The notes under the pieces were generated by a model, which did not search any database, had not been told where the DNA came from, and saw only the letters and a list, made by a program, of their open reading frames with translations. A stretch of DNA of 64,000 bases from Amborella trichopoda (taxonomy: Eukaryota; Streptophyta; Magnoliopsida; Amborellales; Amborellaceae): contig NW_006500065.1 in assembly GCF_000471905.2 (NCBI RefSeq), positions 3,033,287 through 3,097,286 of the forward strand. Direction: 5' to 3'. Below are positions 48,440 to 59,929 of the stretch, one piece after another. Numbering within the stretch: the stretch's first letter is position 1; every line of letters starts with the position of its first letter. A program made the translations under genes and the position numbers.

Positions 48440-49490
48440 AAGAGAGAGAAAGGCAAGAAAATACATGAAGTAAATTCATGCCATTGAAAGGCATGGGCCA
48501 ATGGGGATCTGCCTATTCTTGCTCCATGCATGAATCAACGACTAAAGAAACAATTAATTTCCACAATTAAATGCAACTTAGGGTTCTATGTTTACTCCCT
48601 TGTACTCAAAACTTTATTAACATTCCATTAGGTTATCAAATCTATGTATTTAGAGCTTCCTTAACATTTCAAAAAAATAACTACCAATTCCTAAGAAAGA
48701 ATTTCTAGTTTCCAAAGAATGTTTACCTTCCAACAATCAAACACACCGTTTGAGTAAGGATTTAAGACTGCTTCTCTTTAGTTTTCTCTCGCCCTCTCTA
48801 TGTTTGCTTTCTTCGCTCTATATATCCCTTTTTTCTCCATGTACATGTACTTCTATTCCGTGTTTTATTCTCTTTTGTCTTTTTTTCCTCTATGTACTAC
48901 TATTTTGTGTTTTAAAACAAAAAAGTTTATATAAAGTTGCAACCTTACAATGTAGAATTACATATGCATCTCAAAAATCCATCGAATAATGTTGTTTTAA
49001 TATTGAAAAACCCTCTAATTGATCATCTGGACATCGAGATATATGAATATGAAAAGAAAAAAGATTTTGAGTCCCATAAATAATGCATCTTGCAACACAT
49101 TATCTAGACCGTCCATTTTCAAGATTTTCATATATTTATAGATTTACTTGATTTTGACCATTTTTAAGTTTAAAAGTATATAATTAAATATAAAAATAGA
49201 TTTTGAGATAATCCTAAGAATTTTTTACACCGAAATTACAAGTTACAAAATTTTTTGGAGGTGCGCCTTAATTGAATTGTTTAAGATTGCAACCTTAAAG
49301 AAACCTCACCCTTTTAAGACTACTGATTTTCTCTCTCTAGAGTTTCTCTTTATACGCTCCAAGAAAAAACCCTAATACCAAATACTTTGAAAAATCACTC
49401 TATATGCATTCTCCTTATCTTAGAAATCTTACTAAAATCTCCTATGCGTTTTGGAAATGGAAAAATAGTGCTCAATAGTTACAATTGGAA
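48440..49490. other. AT-rich sequence, no gene
   Basis: No gene or named repeat supported. Confidence 0.4.
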
Positions 49491-49494
49491 TGCT

Positions 49495-50065
49495 TATTAA
49501 ATTCTTTGGAAACCACGAAATCCTCAAAATGGTAAAATCGAAAATTCTTTTTTACAAGGAAACTATGTACTCATTGTTTTTAAATAATCATACTGTAAAA
49601 ATATTCTATAATTAATGAATTAAATTTTTTTGCCAATATTTCAAAGAGACCAATATCATATTGATATGTGATTTGACACTAATTATGTAGTTTATTGATT
49701 ATATTGTGTCATAATTATGCAATTTTTTCACCACTTTCTTTCTCTTCCTTTTAAAGCCACTGATTCTTCATTCATTCCTTTTACCTATTAAATTCCTTGG
49801 AAACCATGAAATCATCAAAAGGGTAAAATGGGAAATTCTTTTTTGAAAGGAAACTATGTACTCATTGTTTTTAATTAATCATACTGTAAAAATATTCTAT
49901 ACTTAATTAATGAAATTTTTTTGCCAATATTTCAAATAGACCAATATCAGATTGATATGTGATTTGACACTAATTATGTGGTTTATAGATTAATTATGCA
50001 ATTTTACAACCATTTTCTTTCACTTTCTTTTAAAGCCACTAATTCTTCATTCATGAGGTTGTACT
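49495..50065. repeat. About 291-bp tandem duplication
   Basis: ggaaactatgtactcattg begins at about 49558 and 49849 and the following 200 bp (gccaatatttcaaa..., gatatgtgatttgacactaa...) repeats with scattered changes and one short deletion in the second copy. Confidence 0.85.
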
Positions 50066-50167
50066 TTTTACAAGAAGTTACCGAGGCCTACTGCAAAAAG
50101 AAAATCCAAAATGTATAACGATGTTATTTTTTATCAAATAAATTAATTTTTATTTTCAAGATTTCCA

Positions 50168-50189
50168 TATATATATATATATATATATA
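50168..50189. repeat. TA microsatellite at left edge of pararetrovirus block
   Basis: (AT)11 followed directly by aaggggaggagctcaaccc, which resembles the text after the TATA box of the variant B promoter (aggggaggaagag). It may be both an integration site and a decayed promoter start. Confidence 0.6.
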
Positions 50190-50320
50190 AGGGGAGGAGC
50201 TCAACCCATTCGAGTGTCTTGGAGTTTCCTCAGCCTCTTTGCTTAGCCTCTCTGCTCAGCCTCTCTGTTCTTTGGTTTGCTCTCTACTCTTTATCTTCTC
50301 TACAACTTCTACAGTATTAT

Positions 50321-50700
50321 CTCGGATGTACTATCCTAGACCTACCCCAGTAGACCATCGAAGAAGACTTAATATCAGTCTCAGTTTCTTACTCAAGAAA
50401 TCTATTGTAAATTAGAATATTTATGGTATGGCAAAAAACCAAATCCTAGATCTCATGAAACACATGACGATGTATGCCACTGCCTGCAAGGCTAGTGAAA
50501 ATAAGGACCATGAGATAGCCAAAGCCATAATTTGTAGATTCATTGGTTGGCTAAGAGGCTGGTGGGACTTCCATATGGATGAAAATTCAAAAAACCAAAT
50601 ATTAAATGCTACAAAATTGGTTCTCCATATGGGGATCCACAAGCCAAATACTTCCAACAGAATACCAAATATCTCAGAGAAAATTCTCTGATTTTAATTA
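50321..50700 (+). pseudogene. Pararetrovirus coat-region fragment (variant A)
   Basis: Matches 55198-55500 closely, including the NQILDLMKHMTMY and WLRGWWDFHMDE blocks, with single-base losses (one stop near 50412). It breaks off at about 50618 and is joined to a polyprotein fragment. Short duplicate of the larger variant A copy. Confidence 0.8.
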
Positions 50701-51103
50701 GCAAAGTTTAAAAAGAAACTTTCATTTATATTTTATGGTCCCTTATCAGATCTTAAAATAGGAATACCAAATCTCATTGGACGATATGGAACGATATGAT
50801 TGTCTCCCTACATTACACCGCCAAATCTCCATTAAGTGGTGGGACAGTTACAAGAATGACTCTTTATCTCCTAATAAAATCAAATTGAAGTTTACCTCTT
50901 CCCCACCACCTCCACAAATGGATATTTCCCACTATGTGGCACTCCTCTAGCAGCAAAACCCAGCCATGACCAAAGAAGATCTTAAACTCAAGCTCTGGGA
51001 AGCCCTCGAAGTTACTGATGACAACATGTCCACCCAAAGTGAAGATCCTGAAGACCACTGCCACACCCCAAGAATTTACGATACTGATATTTCTGATATG
51101 TGA
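50700..51103 (+). pseudogene. Pararetrovirus polyprotein C-terminal fragment (variant A)
   Basis: Broken frames read RYDCLPTLHRQISIKWWDSY, then a QQNPAMTKEDL block and an acidic end. The region at 59930-60230 has the same block order in variant B (IAIKWWDVF, KKQNPRATKEEL), which supports a shared polyprotein tail. Interrupted by at least one stop (TAG at 50949). Confidence 0.6.
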
Positions 51104-51225
51104 CAGTCAAAAGAAAGCAATTTTAGATATCTACTATGCATTTTTTTTTTGAAATTTTAGGATTATTACATTAAACTCTATTAATAACTAATATTAACAT
51201 AAAGGTCTAAACATATATACAATCT

Positions 51226-51805
51226 NNNNNNNNNNNNNNNNNNNNNNNNNNNNNNNNNNNNNNNNNNNNNNNNNNNNNNNNNNNNNNNNNNNNNNNNNNN
51301 NNNNNNNNNNNNNNNNNNNNNNNNNNNNNNNNNNNNNNNNNNNNNNNNNNNNNNNNNNNNNNNNNNNNNNNNNNNNNNNNNNNNNNNNNNNNNNNNNNNN
51401 NNNNNNNNNNNNNNNNNNNNNNNNNNNNNNNNNNNNNNNNNNNNNNNNNNNNNNNNNNNNNNNNNNNNNNNNNNNNNNNNNNNNNNNNNNNNNNNNNNNN
51501 NNNNNNNNNNNNNNNNNNNNNNNNNNNNNNNNNNNNNNNNNNNNNNNNNNNNNNNNNNNNNNNNNNNNNNNNNNNNNNNNNNNNNNNNNNNNNNNNNNNN
51601 NNNNNNNNNNNNNNNNNNNNNNNNNNNNNNNNNNNNNNNNNNNNNNNNNNNNNNNNNNNNNNNNNNNNNNNNNNNNNNNNNNNNNNNNNNNNNNNNNNNN
51701 NNNNNNNNNNNNNNNNNNNNNNNNNNNNNNNNNNNNNNNNNNNNNNNNNNNNNNNNNNNNNNNNNNNNNNNNNNNNNNNNNNNNNNNNNNNNNNNNNNNN
51801 NNNNN
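51226..51805. other. 580-N assembly gap
   Basis: Run of N. Open frames spanning it are meaningless. Confidence 0.99.
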
Positions 51806-52064
51806 CACTCAAAATGAAACCGCAGTTATCCTGAAAAAATGTTTACCATAGTTTGATGAGTTTGGCTACTTAGTAATTGATCATCATAATCCTAAAAATA
51901 ATCATGGTTGAAAGATATCAATATTTTAAAAAAGGAGGTCTATTAACAGAAATGCATCAACAGTTTCACTTTCAAAAATACATAATTAAGTATAATTCGA
52001 ATAATTGAAATGCGTATAACATTTTAACGGCAGTACGTAATTCAAAGAATTTCACAAAATACCC

Positions 52065-52222
52065 TACTGGTGTCCCAAGTCGGTCACCTATATACCTAAT
52101 CAGCGTCCTGATGGGTCAACTTATACCTCAATGGCATACCGGATGAGTCTGCTTAATCCCTACCAGCGTACCGAATAGGTCCACTTATACCTCACCGGCG
52201 AACCGGATGAGTCCACTTGCAT
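52065..52222. repeat. Four diverged units of about 36-44 bp
   Basis: Repeated pattern of ccggcg.accggatgag, tc.acttatacctca at spacing of about 40 bp. Looks like an old minisatellite or LTR-internal repeat; not assigned. Confidence 0.5.
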
Positions 52223-52229
52223 ACTTAAA

Positions 52230-53110
52230 ATATTTCTAAATCTCTTTAAACATTCGAAAGCAGCAATATCATGTACTCAACATATCACTACAATTATTAA
52301 TATGAACTGAAACCATTAATAACAGTCACTTTCAATAACATTTCAAAAATACTCAGTCAAATATTTTGGGCTCAAATTAAAAAAAGGTAGCAGTTCGTAA
52401 AGACATTCTAGCATAATTGACAATCTAGTATGTATAGAAAAACTCTTATAGAAATCCAAGAATACGGAATTATCACAATTTATGGGATGTCAATCCGTAA
52501 ATAAACATTTCACAGACAATATTATATCAAATGCAAAAATATCAGTTTTCAAATAATAAGGCAGTCATTTGCACATGAATTTTACAATGTCTAAATATTA
52601 AAAAACAGTAGAAAGAAATCTCACAATTTTTTAAAAAGCAGAAATATCACATTTATTTCTAATAATTTTACAGTATCTAAAATTCTCTAACAATAGACAA
52701 GAAAAATAAATTTATTTCTAAGAATTTACAGCATTTAAAATTTCTAACATAAATAAAATATCACAATTTTATTAAAATGACTATTTTTCGAGACAATGAG
52801 GTCACTCACAGTTGCTCATCAGATTTGATTCATCGGAACCATATATAGGTTTGGACCTTCCAAATGGTCTAAGAGATTCATGGTTTAGAGTCCCTAAGTT
52901 TTACTTTGTACAGTTACTGCTCTCGGCTTTTTATTTTCTTTTGGAGGAACTAACCCTTGTCGGATGGTCAAGCCCCTTGAAATTGCCGACTACATGGCAG
53001 AAGTAAAAAGTATATGGCAAAAGTAAAAATTATATCAATAATATCAATTTCTATTATTGATATTAGCTGCTTCGTTATCTATCCTATTTGAATTTTCTGT
53101 TATCTTTTTT
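52230..53110. other. No gene recognised
   Basis: AT-rich to mixed sequence before the pararetrovirus primer site, nothing assignable. Confidence 0.4.
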
Positions 53111-53138
53111 CAGTTTTATTACTCTTGGGTGCAAATGG

Positions 53139-53152
53139 TATTAGAGCCACGT
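53139..53152 (+). promoter_or_regulatory. tRNA-Met primer-binding site, variant A
   Basis: tggtattagagcca differs by one base from the plant initiator tRNA-Met complement TGGTATCAGAGCCA. It lies about 160 bp before the movement-protein start, the usual order in caulimovirids. Confidence 0.75.
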
Positions 53153-53312
53153 TTCATAAAGTGGTATAACTGTAGTACTAATAGAACCTGAACTATTATA
53201 AGATTCTAAGAACAGTTTGCAGTAGTAAGTTCAAAGTCGTCGTGACCCAAAGATCACTAAGGCCAAGGAAGAGCCAAGAAAGTGTAGGGAGTGTTTCCGA
53301 TTGACTCGAACT

Positions 53313-54251
53313 ATGATGGCAAATTTTATTAGAACTCTATCTAATATGTCAGATACTACTAGTAGTACATTACGTGTGAATAACCGTGAGGAAATAATAA
53401 TTGATAACATAGAAAAACAAATTCAAAACTGGAACATACCTATGGTACATGTTTCAGATATTTATAGTAAAGAAATTTTTTATTTTCAAACTAGTTTTTC
53501 TAATAAACCTATAGAACAAAGTATTTATATCATGGAAACCCAGGATAAATTTTAACTACTCTCTCCTACAATGGTTGAAGATCATAAGAGGAAGGAATAT
53601 AAATATTTACATATTGGTCTTGTCCAGCTAGTTGTAAAACCTTTAACTAGAACAGGGCTAAATAATTCAGTCCTACTCTGTTTAAGGGACTGCAGACATA
53701 AACGCTTCACTGATTCCTTACTTAGAATAGTTGAATCTAGTATTTGTAATGGGCCTATTTACTTCAATTGTTTTCCAAACTTTTCAGTGGCCCTGATAGA
53801 CCCAAACCTCTTAAAAGTCTTAACTCTAAACCTTCGAACTCAAGGTTTTGATATGGACCCAAGATCACAAAACTTAGCTTTTGTCTACCGAATATACTAT
53901 AAGGTAATGAATACCTTATGTCCAAATGCAAGGCAAATGGACTCCAAAGGACAAACAACATTTTTTCGAACAAATATGAAAAAATCAAACCTGGTAATAC
54001 CCAAGTCTATTGCATGGTCCCAGGTAAAATTACCTAAGAGATGGTCTTTACAATCAGAGGCTCGAATTGAACCTCCAGAAAACAAAGACCCTGAACAAAT
54101 AATTGAATATTCTGATGGGGAAATAGAAATTAGATTTTCTTCATCCAGGAAAACCACACTAAGAATAGCTGAATCTAGTGTTAGGGAACCTCCGAGAAGT
54201 TCTACTTCTTCAATTCCACAGTCAGAACATGAGAGACTTATCTTCTCATAG
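53313..54251 (+). pseudogene. Pararetrovirus movement protein remnant (variant A)
   Basis: 30K-superfamily movement protein of caulimovirid type, with LHIGLVQLVVKPLTRTGLNN near 53598-53655, a CLRD block and a GPIYFNCFPN block. A TAA at 53553-53555 interrupts the frame about 80 codons in, and reading resumes in the same frame. The start is taken at ATGATG 53313 because the variant B copy starts at the equivalent place. It ends at a TAG at 54249. Its role in the virus is cell-to-cell transport; this copy is disrupted. Confidence 0.8.
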
Positions 54252-54259
54252 ACTGACCG

Positions 54260-55017
54260 TTATAGACAGATTAAATAGAACCTCAAACCAGGTACAACAA
54301 CTAGTTTATATGGTTGAGACCCCAGGCTCTTCTGAAATAGAAGAACATGAACCAACTCTTTCAGATCTAGATTTTGATTTCAATGTAATTCAAAAGGAAG
54401 AATTTGAAATTGACAAAGAATGGATAAACAAGGACTTTTACTCTGAAGAAAACAAGTTAATAAGAGAATGGTTTTTCAAAGAATTTAAAGAACCTATAAG
54501 AGATGCCTTCCATTTCAAATTTAATAGGTTTATGTTTAAATATAAGGCAACTGGTTAAAATATATAGCAAAAGATTATAATATGAAAATCCCAAAGTTTG
54601 AAGTAAACATGGTAGAAAAATCTTTCCAAACCTACCAGACTTCTCAAGGAGAAACAATTGAGTCCATACATCCCCCTGAGGTTAGTATAAGACTCACTGC
54701 GGAAAAGTTAGGCGAAAAGGTTGAAATTAGAGCCTCACCTCTAAAACTAGGATCAAAAGAAAGTGACTAAAGCATGGCCAAAATTGATGGAATACCTCAT
54801 ATCATTGAACAGAACAATTATACAAACGCCTTTCTCCAAACAATAGGAAAACAAACCACCCGAATAGAAAATGCTATAAACTAATTAAAAACAACTCCTG
54901 AAGAAAGAAGTTGTTCTATTCAAACCTCCTCTAACAATAGAAGCAGGGAAATTTAGCCTGCAAGGAATAAAGAAAAAAGAGGAAAACAGTGAGCTCATAA
55001 ATGAATTAGTCAAAAGA
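54260..55017 (+). pseudogene. Pararetrovirus region between movement protein and coat domain (variant A)
   Basis: Broken frames with acidic, charged segments (EEHEPTLSDLDFDFNV) and later a SIHPPE block also found in variant B at about 62920-62940. Stops at 54556, 54768 and 54882 and frame changes separate the pieces. Confidence 0.65.
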
Positions 55018-55971
55018 ATGAGAAAATTGAACATCAATGATAAAGCTCAGTTCGCTAAAACTCAAAAAGGAAATGTTCAGGTCTTAGAAAAGGCACCTGA
55101 AGAAGAAATTGAACAAATTGAGCAAGCTTTTAAAACTAAAAGCTTAGAAGTAAATAGGATCAATTATGGGAAAAAATTTAGACCAGTATCCCAAACTCGG
55201 ATGTACTATCCTAGACCTACCCCAGTAGACCTACAGATCGAAGAAAACTTAATATCAGCCTCAGTTTCTTACTCAAGAAAATCTATTATGAATTGGAATA
55301 TTGATAGTATGGCGGAAAACCAAATCCTAGATCTCATGAAACACATGACGATGTATGACATTGCCTGCAAGGCTAGTGGAAATCAGGACCATGAGATAGC
55401 CAAAGCCACAATTTGTGGATTCACTGGTTGGCTAAGAGGCTGGTGGGACTTCCATATGGATGAAAATTTGAAAAACCAAATATTAAATGCTACAAAACAA
55501 TGGATGATCAAAAGAGAAGATGGCCAAGAAAACATAGTACAAGTGGGTGATGCAGTTAACACATTAATATATACTATAACCCTCAAGTTTGTAGGAAGTA
55601 CTGCCCTGTTGGTAGCAAGGTCTGAAGATTTATTATCTAATCTTAGGTGCCCAACATTGTCTCATTATAAGTGTTACAAGGATGTGTTTTTGTCACGACT
55701 ACTGTTAAGAGAAGATAGTAAATCAGACCATTGGAAAGAAAAATTTATAGCTGGTTTACCACATTTATTTGCTGAAAAGGTAAAAACCAGGCTCAAAAAC
55801 AAATATGAGGGACTCATTCCTTATTCTTTGCATACTTTAGGCGAGTTATCAGTAGAAATTTGTGCTGAAGGTCTGGCATTATGTACAGACTTAAAACTCC
55901 GAAGGCAATTAGACGAGCAAAGAATAACAGGGAGGAAACAACTAGGGGATTTTTATGAACTATTTGGATAG
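55018..55971 (+). pseudogene. Pararetrovirus coat-region remnant (variant A)
   Basis: The longest open viral frame (317 codons). It includes WLRGWWDFHMDE and LLSNLRCPTLSHYKCYKD blocks shared with variant B. The CCHC finger that should follow is missing: after 55971 sequence jumps to the protease-RT linker, implying an internal deletion. Confidence 0.8.
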
Positions 55972-56195
55972 GTTTAAGCCAACCTGTTATCCTAGGGATT
56001 CCATTTCTGAATATGCTCTATCCTATAAAAATAGATGATACATGAATAGAAGCTAGCAATGAAGGGCATAAGGTAAAATTTACCTTTATTGAAAAGCCCA
56101 GAGTCTATGAGATTAACAAAATCAGAGACACAATTTCTTTTAAAGAAAAAATTTTGTTCTATCTAAAAGAAGAAATAAAATATAAATTTTATGAA
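55972..56195 (+). pseudogene. Pararetrovirus protease-RT linker fragment (variant A)
   Basis: Frames read an AxLLS..GFHF-like block and KVKFTFIEKPRVYEINKIRD, which fits the segment between aspartic protease and RT of caulimovirid polyproteins. It ends where inverted movement-protein sequence begins, so the RT is lost. Confidence 0.5.
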
Positions 56196-56843
56196 AAAAT
56201 ATTGTTTGTCCTTTGGAGTCCATTTGCCTTGCATTTGGACATAAGGTATTCATTACCTTGTAACATATTCGGTAGACAAAAGCTAAGTTTTGTGATCATG
56301 GGTCTATATCAAAACCTTGAGTTTGAAGGTTTAGAGTTAAGACTTTTAAGTTGTTTGGATCAGTCAGGGCCACTGAAAAGTTTGGAAAACAATTGAAGTA
56401 AATAGGCTCGTTACAAAGACTAGATTCAACTATTCCAAGTAAGGAATCAGTGAAGCGTTTATGTCTGCTATCCTTTAAAAAAAGCAGGACTGAATTATTT
56501 AGCCATGTTCTAGTTAAAGGTTTTACAACTATTTGGACAAGACCAATATGTAAATATTTATATTCCTTCCTCTTATGATCTTCAATCATTTTAGGAGAGT
56601 AGTTGAAATTTATCCTGGGTTTCCATGACAAAAATACTTTGTTCTATAGTTTTAATAGAAAAACTAATGTTAAAATCAAAAGTTCATTTACTATAAATAT
56701 CTGAAACAGGTACCTTAGGTATGTTCCAGTTTTGAATTTGTTTTTCTAAGTTATCGATTATTATTTCCTCATGGTTATTCACACGTAATGAACTACTAGT
56801 AGTAACTGACCTATTAGATAGAGTTCTAATAAAGTTTGCAATC
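56196..56843 (-). pseudogene. Inverted movement-protein copy (variant A)
   Basis: Minus-strand copy of the first two thirds of the 53313-54251 gene, from the ATG at 56843. One frame shift lies near 56640-56700, and the end is truncated at about 56196, equivalent to position 53966. Confidence 0.8.
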
Positions 56844-57006
56844 ATAGGTCAAGTCAATCGGAAACAGTCCATACACTTTCTTAGCTCTTCATTGGCCTTA
56901 GTGATCTTTGGGTCACGACGACTTTGAACTTACTACTACAAACTGTTCTTAGAATCTTATAATAGTTCAGGTTCTATTAGTACTACAGTTATACCACTGT
57001 ATGAAA

Positions 57007-57020
57007 CGTGGCTCTGATAC
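57007..57020 (-). promoter_or_regulatory. tRNA-Met primer-binding site, inverted variant A copy
   Basis: On the minus strand tggtatcagagcca equals the plant initiator tRNA-Met complement exactly. It is the counterpart of 53139-53152. Confidence 0.8.
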
Positions 57021-57039
57021 CATTTACACCCAAACTACT

Positions 57040-57312
57040 AGTGCAAAATCTATCTACCTCGACACAGGATATATACCATTGCTGGTCATTGAAAATGAAA
57101 ATCAGTCTAAACCTTCGACTGAAATTGCCACCTTATATCTCAAGCAACATATACATCCCAATAATGGGGATAGATGCAGAGATTGGTATGAATGCATCTT
57201 AATAGAAACAGAGTCGGTTTTTATTGTTCACCATTCACGAAACAATGATAATGCCTATTCCAAATTTCAAATCAAAAAGATTCTCACCTACAAAGACTGG
57301 GGACTAGACCTA
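57040..57312 (+). pseudogene. Pararetrovirus polyprotein tail fragment
   Basis: A plus-strand open frame reads DTGYIPLLVIENEN and later ILTYKDWGLD just before (TA)n. It has the character of a polyprotein C-terminal piece, but the match is by general pattern and context only. It directly abuts the inverted primer-site region. Confidence 0.4.
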
Positions 57313-57331
57313 TATATATATATATATATAG
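57312..57331. repeat. TA microsatellite at right edge of variant A block
   Basis: (TA)10 immediately after the polyprotein-like frame. Sequence to its right is not viral. Confidence 0.7.
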
Positions 57332-57334
57332 ACA

Positions 57335-57872
57335 ATGATTTCATGCAACTGTTGTATAGTAATATGATGCAAGAACTTTAAAAAACCATCTTATGGCCAT
57401 TTGTTTGATCTAAGTTTTGAAAAATACACTTTTTTTATTCTAATGAACAATCATAAAAAAAGAAAAAATTGAAAACATAACCTAGAAAATACTTTTTTAG
57501 CCTAATTAACATATGTCATTCATTTTGGTGAGATGCTTAGATCTAGGTCTTAGAGGAATTTTTTCATTTTCAATTTTTTTGGATGGCTTTATTATCATTA
57601 GATGAATAATGCTAAAACAGAAAAAAAATGATTTTGAGTTTATAAAGGCTAAGATATTGAAATTCATAAAATGAATGGTCTAGATTTTTTTTGGAGGGGA
57701 CTCATTTTGACCATATCTAAGGTTCAAATTAAACTTTTTTTTTTTTGGGATTAACTATTGAGATGAGAGTTTGTGTGTAAAATTTGGGGTCATACAAACA
57801 CCACAAACATGGTTTTCTAGAAGTGTCGTTACATTATACTATAATACAACCGTTACATTGGATCATTGCTCC
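57335..57872. other. Spacer between viral blocks, nothing recognised
   Basis: AT-rich with T tracts; no viral or gene similarity seen. Confidence 0.4.
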
Positions 57873-57885
57873 ATATATATATATA
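57873..57885. repeat. TA run at left edge of variant B block
   Basis: Homology to the plus-strand leader at 61296 stops exactly at this run. Confidence 0.65.
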
Positions 57886-58745
57886 TCTACCCATCATTCT
57901 AACCATAAAATAAGTCTAACCTATTTAAAAAAGATTCTATACTATCAGTCTTAGATAACAGAAATAGAGACTTAATACTATGATAATAATGAGAGATACA
58001 GGAGTAATATCAATAGTAATCCATGTATTATAAGTAGTTTGATATATCTTTATGCTACATACAACACGTATTATCATAACAACTGTAAACTGTTACAAAC
58101 TTGAAGCAAACTGAAGCAAACTTGTTAAACAAACTGTTACAGACTCAAACTTTAACTAAGCAAACTTGAAAATAATAAACTGTTAATAACTCAAACTTTA
58201 ACTAAGCAAACTTGAAAATAACAAACTGTTACAGACTCAAACTTTAACTAAGCAAACTTGAAAATAACAAACTGTTACGGACTCAAACTTATCAGCTATA
58301 AAAATCAAAGCGACTCATAAAACAAAACTTATAGAGTGCAGATACAGTAACTGCATAATAGTTTCCACTCGTCTGGGTAATAATCTGGTAAAGCTTTCAC
58401 GTTATAGTCACACATAGATGGTTTAAAGAGAAGAGAAATGGGAAGAGATGAGAAGCGAGGCTGTTCTCTGAGAGGAGAGGTGTACTGAATGTTTCTCTTC
58501 CTCCCCTATTTATAGAGAAGTAAGAGATGTATGTGGGTGCCACGTGGTTGGTCATGGTTGTAGAAGATCATTCATCTTTATCTTCGAGAATCTTGCTTTA
58601 GTTGTAAAAGACCAGTTGATGAGATGGTTGGAGCATCTTTTGTGGAGACAGGTGGAATTTCTGATGACAGGTGGCTTTGTCGGTGGCTCGAGCATCTTTA
58701 TTTGGGTCATATCTAGGTCACATCTATTTTGCTTTTGCTTATTTT
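57886..58745 (-). promoter_or_regulatory. Inverted pararetrovirus promoter and leader (variant B)
   Basis: Reverse complement of about 60562-61296. On the minus strand it has a G-box CACGTG (58541-58546) and TATAAATA (58507-58514) followed by a leader. It drives leftward, into the spacer. A 46-bp repeat is expanded in its leader. Confidence 0.7.
58132..58290. repeat. 46-bp tandem repeat in the inverted leader
   Basis: aactgttacagactcaaact units start at 58132, 58178, 58224 and 58270 (the last is partial). The plus-strand leader at 60990-61080 has only one diverged unit. Confidence 0.9.
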
Positions 58746-59592
58746 CTTCAACTTCTTTGGTTCTGAAGGATTCTGGTTCTTTATCACTAGGATCTGCTAG
58801 TTGGTCGAATTCGATGTCGTCTGTATCAGTTACAGTTCCTGATATGTCATTCTGTAATTCTAATATTTTGATTCTAGTTTTTAATTGTCCTATTTCTGTT
58901 TTTATTTCATTTACTTCTTTTTTTAATTCAGATATTGTGGGTTCTCTTTGAAGTATATCTTTTTTATTAATTCGTTTGAGTATCTCAGCAAAATTGTAAT
59001 CCTCTAGTGGTTTGAGTAATGGAATTGGTTTATTTTTTGCTTTTGTTAATGTGATAAATTAGGTAATAATTTCTCTCTTTTCCTCTGGATCATTTATTTT
59101 TTCTATGAGGTTTAATATTAATGTATCTTCTTTGGATAGCATATTACAGGAACATTCTTCTATATTCTGTTCAGATTCAGATTGTTCTGTTGAGGACATG
59201 AAATAATCTTCATCTTCTATTTGTCCTATCATTGTAGTATCAGTGGAAGATTCAGAAGAATCATCATCATATATTTGTATTATATCATATAGTTTATTTC
59301 TAATGGATTCTTCTAAGATTATAGTATCTATTTTCTTTTTTATTTTACATTGGCTTTTATAATGGCCAACTTTTCCGCATTTATAACATACAGGTAATTT
59401 TCTTTTACCCTTATGGTACTTGTATTTTGGAGAGAATCTTTTTATGAATTTTTCTTTCTTATGTTTTTTATAAGATTTCTTTTCTTTTCTTTCTGTCTTA
59501 TATCTTTTCTTTTTATGAAATTTATCTCTAGATTTTTCTATATGATATCCAAATTGTTTACAGAAGTCTCCTAATTCTTTTTTACCAGTCAT
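58745..59592 (-). pseudogene. Pararetrovirus coat C-terminus with CCHC finger and coiled coil (variant B)
   Basis: Minus strand: lysine-rich segment, CYKCGKVGHYKSQC knuckle (about 59388-59347), acidic run with DDDSSESSTD, then after a stop at 59059 a coiled-coil-like stretch (ELKKEVNEIKTEIGQLKTRI, about 58940-58880). It runs straight into promoter sequence near 58740, so protease, RT and RNase H are deleted. Confidence 0.75.
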
Positions 59593-59886
59593 TTTTTATT
59601 TATCTAATTGTTTCTTTAATTTCATATCGGTACATAGGGCTAATCCTTCTGCACATATTTCTGCAGATAATTCTCTTAATGTATAAACAGAATATGGTAT
59701 TATTCATCCATCTTTATTTTTTAATCTAGTTTTTACCTTTTCTACAAATAAATATGATAATCCAGCAATAAATTTTTCTTTCCAATGATCCTGCTGGCTA
59801 TCTTCTCTGCTTATTAGTCTGGAAAAGAAAACATCTTTGTACCATTTATAATGGGATAGGGTTGGACATCTTAAATTAGATAACAA
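59593..59886 (-). pseudogene. Pararetrovirus coat-region fragment (variant B, minus strand)
   Basis: Begins at 59886 with LSNLRCPTLSHYKWYKD and runs into the finger region after stops. Its first 48 bp are identical to 63589-63636 on the plus strand. Confidence 0.75.
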
Positions 59887-59929
59887 TCACTTATATTTTA
59901 TTGCTATGTATCAAGTACCATGGATCGTT

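Noticed and set aside
718..48990. Short similarity between 745-800 (inside the hAT element) and 48970-49020
   Set aside because: Limited to tgttttaat.ttgaaaaaccct-like AT-rich text; too short to claim a shared element.
51194..51812. Open frames of about 200 codons over the N run
   Set aside because: Consist of unknown residues from the assembly gap.
53764..54157. Minus-strand frames of 74 and 86 codons under the viral movement-protein region
   Set aside because: Antisense shadows of the plus-strand viral gene.
58544..58951. 135-codon plus-strand frame over the inverted promoter and coat tail
   Set aside because: Antisense of the minus-strand viral coding and promoter sequence.
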